Source: Bacteroidales bacterium (GTDB lineage: Bacteria; Bacteroidota; Bacteroidia; Bacteroidales; UBA932). From it: 64,000 bases of DNA. The notes beneath the pieces are model-generated. The model did not search any database. It worked only from the letters and a program-made list of their open reading frames with translations, and was not told the origin of the DNA. A program made the position numbers and the translations under genes. This document shows positions 23,683-31,814 of the stretch, in pieces. The first letter of the stretch is position 1. The number at the start of each line of letters is the position of its first letter. The stretch lies in NCBI GenBank assembly GCA_011620605.1, contig WOYW01000015.1, positions 1-64,000 of the forward strand, written 5' to 3'.

Positions 23683-25287
23683 TTAGTCCGGATCGTTCAT
23701 TACTTTTGATTGCACATTAAAGACCATGGTTTCCCCGTTTTCCGGCGTGTATTCAGGCCATTTGGGTAAAGAGCCGCCGTTGGGATTACCGGTTTTCATA
23801 AACTGCAACAAGGCATCTGCCATCTTCCCGGAAAGTGTCCTGGGTATTTTGCCTCCTCCGGTGTGGGTTACCATAAGATCTGTGTTGTAAAACCAGAAAC
23901 ATATATCAATACAGTGGAAAGCCCTCATCCTGCCGTCAAAAAGAGGAGGTTCCCATCCGAACCATGCCATATATACAGGAGATCTCTGCTGAATTTTTGT
24001 GTTGGCTGCTTTTACAACATTTACCCTGTTGGAACTGATCATGGCCCATATTTCAATGGGTTTTTTATCGGGAAACTGCCCCGCGTAGGCAGCTACAATT
24101 TCATGGGCATTCTCCCCGTAACGGCTCTGCAGCTGTTCACTAACGTCATCCAGTGAAAAATTTTCCAGCCGGGGTTGGTCCCGGTTGGGATTCCATTCGT
24201 GAAACGTAGTACAATAGATCATCGGAACATCGGGAATGGAAGGATCGTTGGCGTTAAAATAAGCATCTTCCGGTAAAACATTTCCGTCGGCAACCGGTCC
24301 AAAACCTCCACGTATTTCCTGCCCTTCCATTTGCTGACTGAACTTCATGGCTGCACGATTTGCCAGGTCCAGGTATTCTTCCCAGGGCATCTCCTGCAAA
24401 ATTCCAATTTCTGAAGGCTCCAGCCCGGCCTCTTCCAGAATGAATGCTCCCAGAGCGGCTGAATATCCCGGATCCCCGGCTTTTACGGAATTTCCGCTCA
24501 AGGCAACAGCTTTGTGTATTAGTCCTCTTGCCATTGGCATGGTGGCAATCGCACTTACTTTTGATCCACCCCCGGATTGGCCAATTATGGTCACATTGTT
24601 CGGATCCCCGCCAAAACTTTCAATATTATCATGAACCCAGTGCAAGGCGGCAATAATATCCAATAATCCTACATTTCCCGAATACTTGAAAGCTTCGCCT
24701 CCCACTTTGGAGAAATCAGAAAAACCGAACGCATTCAAACGGTGATTGACCGAACAGAAAACCACATCTCCGTAACGGGACAGATTTTCACCGCCATACC
24801 CATTTTGTTCAATGGAATTTCCACTGGAAAATCCGCCCCCGTGCAACCAAACAATAACCGGCCTTTTACGTGCATCCAGAGCGGGTGTCCAAACATTCAG
24901 CCGTAAGCAGTCTTCCCCAATCTCGTCGTAATTCCACCTGTCCACAAATGCCGAATAGGATTCAGAGTCGCGCGGGTACCTTACGATCTGGGGAGCCGAG
25001 ACGGGAAAATATACGCAGGGAAGCACGTCTTTCCAGGGTTCGGGGGGACAGGGAGGCATGAACCTGTTTTTCCCCGAGGTGTTTGCTCCGTAAGGAATGC
25101 CCATGAAATGATAGATGTCCCGGAGAACATATCCTTTAACTTTGCCATAGGTAGTACGGGCAACGGCAATATCTTCCCCAATAAAGAGTTGTTGTTTATC
25201 GGGATCTGTATTTCCCTGTCGGGAACCGGAACAGGCCCCTGTAAAAAGTGCTGCCGCTAAAAAGACAAAGAAAATATAACGTTTCAT
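23683..25287 (-). CDS. Type-B carboxylesterase lipoprotein
   Basis: 534 residues with a lipobox ending at Cys19 (F-T-G-A-C). The alpha/beta-hydrolase landmarks of the family are present: E-D-C-L-R-L-N-V-W, W-L-H-G-G-G-F-S-S-G (oxyanion hole) and F-G-G-D-P-N-N-V-T-I-I-G-Q-S-G-G-G, with the nucleophilic Ser near residue 236. The Q-S-G-G-G form replaces the usual E-S-A-G-G, so the residue before the nucleophile is Gln. It should remove acyl groups from glycans or lipids at the cell surface. It is the last gene of a tight operon (gldA, GH31, esterase), with only 3 nt between the GH31 stop and its start. Confidence 0.88.
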   Translation of the reverse strand: MKRYIFFVFLAAALFTGACSGSRQGNTDPDKQQLFIGEDIAVARTTYGKVKGYVLRDIYHFMGIPYGANTSGKNRFMPPCPPEPWKDVLPCVYFPVSAPQIVRYPRDSESYSAFVDRWNYDEIGEDCLRLNVWTPALDARKRPVIVWLHGGGFSSGNSIEQNGYGGENLSRYGDVVFCSVNHRLNAFGFSDFSKVGGEAFKYSGNVGLLDIIAALHWVHDNIESFGGDPNNVTIIGQSGGGSKVSAIATMPMARGLIHKAVALSGNSVKAGDPGYSAALGAFILEEAGLEPSEIGILQEMPWEEYLDLANRAAMKFSQQMEGQEIRGGFGPVADGNVLPEDAYFNANDPSIPDVPMIYCTTFHEWNPNRDQPRLENFSLDDVSEQLQSRYGENAHEIVAAYAGQFPDKKPIEIWAMISSNRVNVVKAANTKIQQRSPVYMAWFGWEPPLFDGRMRAFHCIDICFWFYNTDLMVTHTGGGKIPRTLSGKMADALLQFMKTGNPNGGSLPKWPEYTPENGETMVFNVQSKVMNDPD

Positions 25288-25290
25288 TAT

Positions 25291-27504
25291 TTAATATTTG
25301 ATGTTTTTAACTTTTTCCCAATCAATTTTATCCGTACTCTGTGCTACCGGCACATGAGGGATAACAGCTCCTTTCCTTACCATAATTACCGCGGGGATCT
25401 CTCCGGCTTCAATCCGGTGCCACCCGTTTGTATATGTTTTCCCGCTTTGGTAATCCACCCACCTGTCACCGGGTAAGTAAACAAAACGGGACCCGGTACT
25501 TTCAAAAAGAGGTGCCACCAGGATTTCTTCACCGAATAAATACTGGTCTTCTATTTGCCAGACGGCAGGATCATCCGGGTATTCTACCAGCAGGGCTCGT
25601 AACATGGGTAATCCGGATCTTGTGCATTTTTCCGCCTGTTCCAGGATATAAGGCATCAGGGTATACTTCAACTCCGCTGACCTGCGGAAAGCATCCGTGA
25701 AATCTTCACCGTAATACCATGGTTCGGTGGGAGGGGCTCCGTGCACACGGGTGTGAGATGTCAGGAATCCGAAAGGCAGCCAGCGACGGTACAATTCCTC
25801 GGGACAACTCTGCACAAATCCGCCAATATCGTGACTCCAGAACGAAAAACCGCTAAGGCCAATGGACAATCCGCTCCTGAGGGTCGTCAGCATCCCTATA
25901 TCGGTATTGGAGGCATCTCCGCCCCAGTGAAGGGGATACCGCTGGGATCCGGCCCATGCACTTCTGGCCCACATGATGGTTTCATTTTTTGTTTTGGCGG
26001 TAATCTCGGCAACGGCTTTATTATACCTTAAGGGATACAGGTTGTGTTCGTACAAGCCGCCTTTCCCGCTGGCATAATATCCGTTCAACGGCGCTCCTTC
26101 CCCAAAATCGACCTTTATGGCACCCACACCCATTTTCAAAAGGGCTTCCAGTTTTTCCTGATACCAGGTTACAGTTTCGGGATTGGAAAAATCAAGAACG
26201 ACATCTTCGTAAGGAAGTCCTCCTTTTTCGTTTTTTACGTAAAGTCCCTTTTCTATCAATTCCGGGAAATATTTGTTTTTTGGAGTGAAATACGGCAACT
26301 GCCACAAAGAAATATGGAATCCGTCCGCCAAGAGGTCATTGATCATCTTCTGAGCATTCGGGAAACGGTCCGGAGCAAATACATAATCACACTGCCAGTC
26401 GGTCTGGAACCATCCTGTATCAAAATGGATCACATCTGCCGGGATCCTGTTATCTCTTAGCCGACGTGCGATCTCATACCCTTCTTCCTGCGAAAAATAA
26501 GTAATACGGCTCATCCAGGTACCAAAAGACCAGACAGGAGGCATGGTTGCCTTTCCCGTCAGATCGGTATAGCAGTCAATGATTTGGGCAGGCTTACCCC
26601 AGAACAGGAAAAGGTCCAGGGTTTCGTCGGCCATGAATAATTTGGAAGCACCAGCGTGGGAAGCACCAAAATCACAGGTAACCGGAGCTGAAGTGTGCAT
26701 AAACATCCCGTAACCGTGGCTGCTGAAAAAGAACGGAATGGGTTTATACATCTGATCGCTTTCGGGACTTTGCGGATCGGTCACAAACAAATGTACTTTC
26801 TGTCCCACTTTGTTCAGAGCGGTGGGAGATTCTCCGCATCCGACGATCTTTTCACCCGGGTGAAGGGAAAAAACGGGATTGATGCTCCTGATATTATCAG
26901 AGGCTCTTTTTATAAACTGAAAAGGCAACACCTTTATCTGTGTGGAATCATTATCGGCCCAGTGCCTGGTACGGGTAAGTTCCTTCCCGTTCTCATCACA
27001 CAACATAATGGTGAAAGGATATTCCCTTATTACAAGACTGCCGGATTGCCCGGTATAAACGTGAGATCCTTCCTCATAACTGTATTTCCAGGAGCCATCG
27101 GAAGGAGGTGTTCCGCAAAGCATCAGCGATCCTTCTTCAGGAAAGACCACGGGAGAGGTGTAGACCCTTAATCGAACCGTTTGAGGGGAAATAAAATCGA
27201 TCTTGAACTGAAGCCGGGGATTATTTTCGTACTGTGTTTCCGGGAAATCCAGCATATCCAGCGGCTGAGGCAACACAGTGGTAGTGTTGAATGCCTGCCT
27301 GGCATACAAGCTGTGACGTTTCCAGCTAATGGCCCCGCAAGCCGCTGCCGGATCAAAAGACGCCAGTGAGTCGGCAAAAAAATACGTATTGCTGAAATCC
27401 TCAAAATCTTTACTTACATCTACAGCCCTACTTTGAAGATACGGCTGGGCAAACCCCTGCAGGAACAGGAACAGAGCTCCCGTCAGTATCAGAATCTTTT
27501 TCAT
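25291..27504 (-). CDS. Glycoside hydrolase family 31 (alpha-glycosidase), exported
   Basis: 737 residues with a signal peptide (ending ...LFLQGFAQPY). The N-terminal beta-sandwich is followed by the (beta/alpha)8 barrel. The nucleophile motif is G-A-I-K-V-D-F-G-E-G (Asp near residue 464); the general acid region is H-W-G-G-D-A-S-N-T-D. Other family marks are W-M-S-R-I-T-Y-F, H-F-D-T-G-W-F and F-W-S-H-D-I-G-G-F. The nucleophile region resembles the alpha-xylosidase branch (K-x-D-F-G-E) more than the alpha-glucosidase branch (W-x-D-M-N). It cuts a terminal alpha-linked sugar in the periplasm or at the surface. Its start overlaps the gldA stop by 4 nt. Confidence 0.92.
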   Translation of the reverse strand: MKKILILTGALFLFLQGFAQPYLQSRAVDVSKDFEDFSNTYFFADSLASFDPAAACGAISWKRHSLYARQAFNTTTVLPQPLDMLDFPETQYENNPRLQFKIDFISPQTVRLRVYTSPVVFPEEGSLMLCGTPPSDGSWKYSYEEGSHVYTGQSGSLVIREYPFTIMLCDENGKELTRTRHWADNDSTQIKVLPFQFIKRASDNIRSINPVFSLHPGEKIVGCGESPTALNKVGQKVHLFVTDPQSPESDQMYKPIPFFFSSHGYGMFMHTSAPVTCDFGASHAGASKLFMADETLDLFLFWGKPAQIIDCYTDLTGKATMPPVWSFGTWMSRITYFSQEEGYEIARRLRDNRIPADVIHFDTGWFQTDWQCDYVFAPDRFPNAQKMINDLLADGFHISLWQLPYFTPKNKYFPELIEKGLYVKNEKGGLPYEDVVLDFSNPETVTWYQEKLEALLKMGVGAIKVDFGEGAPLNGYYASGKGGLYEHNLYPLRYNKAVAEITAKTKNETIMWARSAWAGSQRYPLHWGGDASNTDIGMLTTLRSGLSIGLSGFSFWSHDIGGFVQSCPEELYRRWLPFGFLTSHTRVHGAPPTEPWYYGEDFTDAFRRSAELKYTLMPYILEQAEKCTRSGLPMLRALLVEYPDDPAVWQIEDQYLFGEEILVAPLFESTGSRFVYLPGDRWVDYQSGKTYTNGWHRIEAGEIPAVIMVRKGAVIPHVPVAQSTDKIDWEKVKNIKY

Positions 27505-28634
27505 AAAATATGTATGTATTTTCTTTTCCTCCCATAAGCGTCCGCTGCTTTCATTGCGATCAGCACCTTTTCAGGATCCACCTTTTTAACTTCGTGATGA
27601 ATGGCCTCGGACGGATGACAAATTTTCGTTGCAGCTTCCATGAGACGATCCCTGGATACACCTTCCATCTTCAGATCCTCAAATGTAGTGGGTAATCCCA
27701 CGGACTCACAAAAACAGTAAACGGTATCTTTTTCTTTTATCCCTGCTTCAATCAGATGCAACCCGGCAAGAACTCCAAAGGCGACTTTTTCCCCATGGTA
27801 GAATGTATGGGTTTCTTCCAGCACTGTCAGCCCGTTGTGTATGGAATGGGCCGAGGCCAGTCCGCAGCTTTCAAAACCCAGCCCGCTCATTAATATATTG
27901 GCTTCTATTACGGCAGAAAGTGCTTCAGAGGTAACAAACAGGTCACAGTCCGTTTTTGCCTGTATTCCGTGTTTTAGCAATGTCTTGTAGCATAGATGTG
28001 CAATGGCCATAGCCGTATGTGTAGCGTAACCGCTGCATTCGTTCGCAGATCCGGAACTTTTGCATGACCGGGCTTCAAACCAGGTGGCCAGAGCATCTCC
28101 CATACCCGAGACAAGAAAACGTGTGGGAGCCTGTGCAATTATGCTTTCATCAACAAGAACCGCCTGGGGGTTCATCTTCAGGTAATGGACCCCTTCAAAG
28201 ATACCGTCCCGGGAATAGATCACGCCGCACCCGCTGCAAGGGGCATCGGAAGAAGCAATGGTAGGTACTACTATAACTGGGATTCCGGTAGAATCGGCAA
28301 CGATCTTTGCGATATCTATGACCTTTCCTCCTCCCATGCCTACGATCACGTCCGTTTTGTCTTGATGTACTTTTGCTACCAGTCTTTCAAGTTCCTCCCT
28401 GCAACATTCGCCCTGAAACGTATCTATGTGTATCCAGTCCCATCCGTTCTCAAATTGATACTTAGGCAGTACATGAGCAACAACTGACGGCGAAGCCAGC
28501 AGAAGCCCTCTGCTTCCAAACAATTCCGTCAGGTATTTTAATTCGTTCAAAGCTTTTTTCCCCTGGATATATTTACCGGGAAAGACAGCCTTTAGAGGTT
28601 GTCTGACGGAATCTTCATCCTTTATCAGTATCAT
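27501..28634 (-). CDS. gldA: Glycerol dehydrogenase-like, iron/zinc-dependent alcohol dehydrogenase
   Basis: 377 residues from the ATG at 28634; a longer frame reaches 28763 but would start inside the divergent arginase gene and adds a Lys/Tyr-rich stretch not found in the family. It has the NAD-binding G-M-G-G-G-K-V-I-D segment and P-T-I-A-S-S-D-A-P. The metal ligands can be placed: Asp in G-M-G-D-A-L-A-T-W-F-E-A, His in A-S-A-H-S-I-H-N-G, and His in F-Y-H-G-E-K-V-A-F-G. This ligand set is that of GldA, which oxidises glycerol to dihydroxyacetone in the cytoplasm; related polyol substrates are possible. It leads a three-gene operon with GH31 (4-nt overlap) and an esterase. Confidence 0.88.
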   Translation of the reverse strand: MILIKDEDSVRQPLKAVFPGKYIQGKKALNELKYLTELFGSRGLLLASPSVVAHVLPKYQFENGWDWIHIDTFQGECCREELERLVAKVHQDKTDVIVGMGGGKVIDIAKIVADSTGIPVIVVPTIASSDAPCSGCGVIYSRDGIFEGVHYLKMNPQAVLVDESIIAQAPTRFLVSGMGDALATWFEARSCKSSGSANECSGYATHTAMAIAHLCYKTLLKHGIQAKTDCDLFVTSEALSAVIEANILMSGLGFESCGLASAHSIHNGLTVLEETHTFYHGEKVAFGVLAGLHLIEAGIKEKDTVYCFCESVGLPTTFEDLKMEGVSRDRLMEAATKICHPSEAIHHEVKKVDPEKVLIAMKAADAYGRKRKYIHIL

Positions 28635-28656
28635 GTAAATGAGGTGTTTATTATAG

Positions 28657-28664
28657 CAAATATA
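28657..28664 (-). promoter_or_regulatory. Putative -7 element for the gldA operon
   Basis: TATATTTG on the minus strand ends 22 nt before the gldA ATG at 28634. No clear -33 TTG at the usual spacing. Confidence 0.4.
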
Positions 28665-28728
28665 TAGATATTTACAATACATTAGGAATTTGGTTAATTT
28701 AGCAGGTAATGGTTTAATGTGAGAAAAA

Positions 28729-29406
28729 ATGGACACTCCCTTTATTATCATGGATTTTACCAAGGTCTACAGGAGCCAGACTTTTTATTTAAATTACCGG
28801 TACAATTGGATAGATTGTTCAGAAATTTCCGGGTCTGACTGTTACTGTGACCGGGAAGCGACCTACGCTATCCGGGACAGAATCTCGGGGCTCCCTGTCA
28901 GGGCGGTTCATTTTTTAGACTCGGGAAACCATCATTACATAACCAAATTCTGGACAGACAAAATCCATCAGGATTTTATACTGGTTGTTGCAGATCATCA
29001 TCCTGACATGCAGCCTGCTTTATTTGAAGATATTCTTTCCTGTGGCGGATGGGTCCGTACGGTTTTGGATACAAATCTTTTTCTTAAAGAGGTTTTATTC
29101 ATTGGGGTTGCCCCTGAATATGAGCTATCCTGTGACAAATACAGATTATTCAGGCATCCTGAAAAACCATCTCCCGGATTACCGGTATATATATCCATAG
29201 ATAAAGATGTCCTCAATCCTGAAGTTGTCACCACCAACTGGAACCAGGGGACAATGACCTACAATCACTTGCAGGCCATTATTAAAGAGATCATGGCCCG
29301 ACACCAGGTACTGGGAGTGGATATCTGCGGGGAGTGTTCCACCTGTATTGACAACAGGAGTAACCGTATTAACAGTCGTTTGCTGAAATTATTTTCTTGT
29401 ATATGA
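28729..29406 (+). CDS. Arginase/agmatinase-family protein
   Basis: 225 residues, shorter than arginases of about 300. The manganese-binding pattern is kept: His in S-G-N-H-H-Y, D-H-H-P-D-M near residue 88, and S-I-D-K-D-V-L near residue 157. Y-I-S-I-D-K-D-V and N-W-N-Q-G-T-M also match the family. The N-terminal third is unusual: it replaces the common G-x-x-x-G opening with a Tyr-rich stretch and carries clustered cysteines (C-S-E...D-C-Y-C). It should hydrolyse a guanidino or amidine compound in the cytoplasm, but the substrate may differ from arginine. It is divergent from gldA and its end overlaps the next gene by 18 nt. Confidence 0.8.
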   Translation: MDTPFIIMDFTKVYRSQTFYLNYRYNWIDCSEISGSDCYCDREATYAIRDRISGLPVRAVHFLDSGNHHYITKFWTDKIHQDFILVVADHHPDMQPALFEDILSCGGWVRTVLDTNLFLKEVLFIGVAPEYELSCDKYRLFRHPEKPSPGLPVYISIDKDVLNPEVVTTNWNQGTMTYNHLQAIIKEIMARHQVLGVDICGECSTCIDNRSNRINSRLLKLFSCI

Positions 29407-30051
29407 CTGATTGGTGCGCAGCAAGGCTTCTTTTAATGTTTCAAGGGGAAAATTAGTTTTTGGCTCATACAATTGAAAGAAAACCGGGTTCATATTGTTT
29501 GGTCCCAAATGCTCCATTCCTAAAATCTGTATTCCACCCTGCCCGAATTCATTTCTGAAATTATTCGGCAAATTCTTACTGACAATATCCATCAGATCCT
29601 TTTGCCAGATCACCATCTTTGGATACATTTCCTTTTGAAGCTCAGTAAATTCTTCCTGGTGGTTATCCAGTATTTCCCAGCATCCGGTAATGATATCCCG
29701 CATAACCTTCTGTGACCTGTTGTAATAATCAATCTCACTGTCACTCAGCTGATAGACCGTATCTTCTTTCATCTGTACCAGCTTCATTTGAAAACTCATC
29801 ATACTGTCTGCCATTACCTGTGTTAATGCACGGTATTGGTCAATATGTCTTTTCTCCGAATCACGGAGAATTCTATCAAACCGTACACGTTGAAGCTTCA
29901 ATTCCGGTTCAACGGTACGGGTACTGTAATCCAATACTTCGGCCACGATCCGATCCACTTCCTTCTGCATGGTTTTACGCACACAACCCGAAGTTATTGT
30001 CAAGATCCCAATGCAGGCAATAACAATTATGCGTTTAAAATATGTTTTCAT
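29389..30051 (-). CDS. Lipoprotein of unknown function, helical
   Basis: 220 residues from the ATG at 30051, which gives a clean signal peptide and lipobox (T-S-G-C, Cys23); a longer frame to 30105 would add an unrelated stretch that overlaps the antitoxin gene. The mature part is strongly helical and charged (for example about 30-110 with E-V-D-R-I-V-A-E-V-L and R-I-L-R-D-S-E-K-R), with probable coiled-coil segments. No known domain is recognised. It lies 13 nt downstream of the HigA-like antitoxin. Confidence 0.65.
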   Translation of the reverse strand: MKTYFKRIIVIACIGILTITSGCVRKTMQKEVDRIVAEVLDYSTRTVEPELKLQRVRFDRILRDSEKRHIDQYRALTQVMADSMMSFQMKLVQMKEDTVYQLSDSEIDYYNRSQKVMRDIITGCWEILDNHQEEFTELQKEMYPKMVIWQKDLMDIVSKNLPNNFRNEFGQGGIQILGMEHLGPNNMNPVFFQLYEPKTNFPLETLKEALLRTNQSYTRK

Positions 30052-30064
30052 ATGACCAGATTTA

Positions 30065-30382
30065 TTACAATATTGAGGAAGCGTAAGAAAGACGAATCGC
30101 ATCAAATTTTTCCTTTAGAGTTTTGTCTTTTCGTGCAACTTGCAGATTATATGCAGATTGCATGTTGACCAGCATTTCTGCACTGATGTTCAATGCTGCT
30201 TCAACTAAAAGAGCAGTCTCAGTGGAGATATTGCGTTTTCCGTTGAGAATCTCATTTAGCATAGTATATGGAACTCCCAATATCTCAGAAAGTTTCTTCT
30301 GAGAAATCCCTCTTGCCTCGATCTCGTCCTTAATCACTTCTCCAGGGTAAATCAGGACGAACGGTTTAGGTATATTTGTCAT
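30065..30382 (-). CDS. higA: HigA-like antitoxin (XRE family)
   Basis: 105 residues from the ATG at 30382. The N-terminal helix-turn-helix is of the VapI/HigA kind: H/Y-P-G-E-V-I-K-D-E-I-E-A-R-G-I-S-Q followed by L-G-V-P-Y-T-M-L-N-E-I-L-N-G-K-R and I-S-T-E-T-A-L-L-V-E. It should bind and neutralise the toxin and repress their shared promoter. The start overlaps the toxin stop by 4 nt, the normal toxin-first HigBA order. A longer frame to 30412 exists but would lie inside the toxin gene. Confidence 0.88.
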   Translation of the reverse strand: MTNIPKPFVLIYPGEVIKDEIEARGISQKKLSEILGVPYTMLNEILNGKRNISTETALLVEAALNISAEMLVNMQSAYNLQVARKDKTLKEKFDAIRLSYASSIL

Positions 30383-30693
30383 ATTATTTGTATTATTTCT
30401 TTTAATGTACAAATCGTGATTGTCGGTTCGGTGCCTTCTTCGCTCACTATAAACTCCAAACGATATTTATTATCAATTCGTATGGAGGAGACACCTTTTT
30501 TATCTCCAGTCAATACCTCATAGTTTAAAGACTTAAGTGGAAACAGAGCTTCTATACATGGAGCATTTTGCAAGGTACTAACGCGTAATGCGAATTTCTT
30601 TACTATATGAGGTTGATACCGATGATGCTTATTCGAACATTTTCCTATTACAAACAACTCCTCTAAATATTTCTTGCCGAACTTGACAATCAT
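30379..30693 (-). CDS. higB: HigB-like toxin (RelE/ParE superfamily)
   Basis: 104 residues from the ATG at 30693, which begins MIVKFGKKYLEEL. The pattern of an N-terminal basic helix, I-V-K-K-F-A-L-R-V-S-T-L, then S-L-N-Y-E-V-L-T-G-D-K-K-G, S-I-R-I-D-N-K-Y-R-L-E-F and a final strand matches RelE-superfamily mRNA interferases of the HigB kind. These cut mRNA on the ribosome during stress or if the antitoxin is lost. It is first in the pair, behind a good promoter. Confidence 0.85.
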   Translation of the reverse strand: MIVKFGKKYLEELFVIGKCSNKHHRYQPHIVKKFALRVSTLQNAPCIEALFPLKSLNYEVLTGDKKGVSSIRIDNKYRLEFIVSEEGTEPTITICTLKEIIQII

Positions 30694-30710
30694 AAAGTAT
30701 CTTGTTTTCA

Positions 30711-30742
30711 CAAAGATAATAACATTTATAAATATTCACAAA
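30711..30742 (-). promoter_or_regulatory. higBA promoter
   Basis: On the minus strand TTTG (30742-30739), 20-nt spacer, TATCTTTG (30718-30711): exact matches to both Bacteroidota boxes, ending 17 nt before the higB ATG. Confidence 0.6.
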
Positions 30743-30791
30743 ATAAGTGAAGAAATTTTTAGAACAAAACCATTTTATCTTAATTTTATAA

Positions 30792-30799
30792 TAACTTTG
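30792..30799 (+). promoter_or_regulatory. Putative -7 element for the AT-rich lipoprotein gene
   Basis: TAACTTTG, an exact TAnnTTTG match, 32 nt before the ATG at 30832. No clear -33 box. Confidence 0.4.
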
Positions 30800-30831
30800 C
30801 TTTTATTAAGAGACTATGATTATTTAGGAAT

Positions 30832-31668
30832 ATGAAAAAAATGATACCATTTGTACTTATGTTGGGCATCGTATGTGCATGTGAAAAAAATAAGCCTGAA
30901 CAAGAAAGAATATTCGAAGAATACTATACTTCAACATCATGGAAAACAGACAATAGTATTGACGAGAGTAAGTTGACAGGAGAAATGTTCGCCTTTGAAA
31001 AATTTGCGGACAGAGAATATTGGGCGACCCTCACATCCAATGCAGATATGCTGGAAGCGCTCATGGTTCCTCAAGAACGACTTTCAAGCATGTCTACACA
31101 AAACCTTGCCAGAACATGTACGGTCTATCCGTTTAATAGTACTTATATGGCATATGTGGGTTTCTTCAGCACATCCATCGATGGAATCTTTCATATTATG
31201 AACAATTTCAATGGGTATACCCAGATACAGAGAAGGCCTTCAGGCCCGCAGGAATTGTTGAAAATTTATATGGGGCAGAAAGTGAAAATGGATGGGAAAC
31301 ATGAAGGTTGGTCTGCAGATTACACCCAGGCCAACTCTTTTATGGATATTTCAGCTATTGAACTGGTTCTTGCCACTGCCGTAGATGCCGGAAGATTTTC
31401 AAATGATGAGATCGCAGATATGATACACGCCATGTGGGAGAAATACGAAGATTTTGTTGAGTCAGGACTATATAGTTGGAATGGAGCCATTTGCTATAGT
31501 TACGTGCTTGGCGCTACCATCGCCTACCATCATGCCCCAAATTTGTCTCAAAACGAGATAACGCAACTCAAGACTTTTGTGTTGTCCGGAGGTGATACAG
31601 CACGTTATTCCGGAGACATCGGGACCATTACTGAACTTGTTGCAGATAAACTTAATTCAGTTAACTAA
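30832..31668 (+). CDS. Lipoprotein of unknown function in AT-rich DNA
   Basis: 278 residues with a short signal and lipobox ending at Cys17 (I-V-C-A-C). No domain is recognised. The mature part begins with a charged helix, then a mixed region with conserved-looking aromatic patches (D-R-E-Y-W-A-T-L, T-Y-M-A-Y-V-G-F-F) and a helical C-terminus. Base composition is clearly more AT-rich than the flanking hisS and GH3 genes, as is the adjacent higBA, which suggests acquisition. A strong hairpin with T-run (31681-31710) follows the stop. Confidence 0.65.
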   Translation: MKKMIPFVLMLGIVCACEKNKPEQERIFEEYYTSTSWKTDNSIDESKLTGEMFAFEKFADREYWATLTSNADMLEALMVPQERLSSMSTQNLARTCTVYPFNSTYMAYVGFFSTSIDGIFHIMNNFNGYTQIQRRPSGPQELLKIYMGQKVKMDGKHEGWSADYTQANSFMDISAIELVLATAVDAGRFSNDEIADMIHAMWEKYEDFVESGLYSWNGAICYSYVLGATIAYHHAPNLSQNEITQLKTFVLSGGDTARYSGDIGTITELVADKLNSVN

Positions 31669-31680
31669 TAATGCATTAAA

Positions 31681-31710
31681 AAAACAAGGCATCATCTGAT
31701 GTCTTGTTTT
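31681..31710. terminator. Bidirectional intrinsic terminator
   Basis: A near-perfect inverted repeat: AAAACAAG (31681-31688) pairs with CTTGTTTT (31703-31710), one G-T wobble, then CATCA with TGATG around a very short loop. A-rich and T-rich arm ends give a T-run in both directions, so it can end both the lipoprotein transcript (plus) and the hisS-tRNA transcript (minus). Confidence 0.7.
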
Positions 31711-31716
31711 GCTTTG

Positions 31717-31789
<73 letters not shown>

Positions 31790-31814
31790 GTATAGAAATA
31801 CAAAGATAGGAGTT

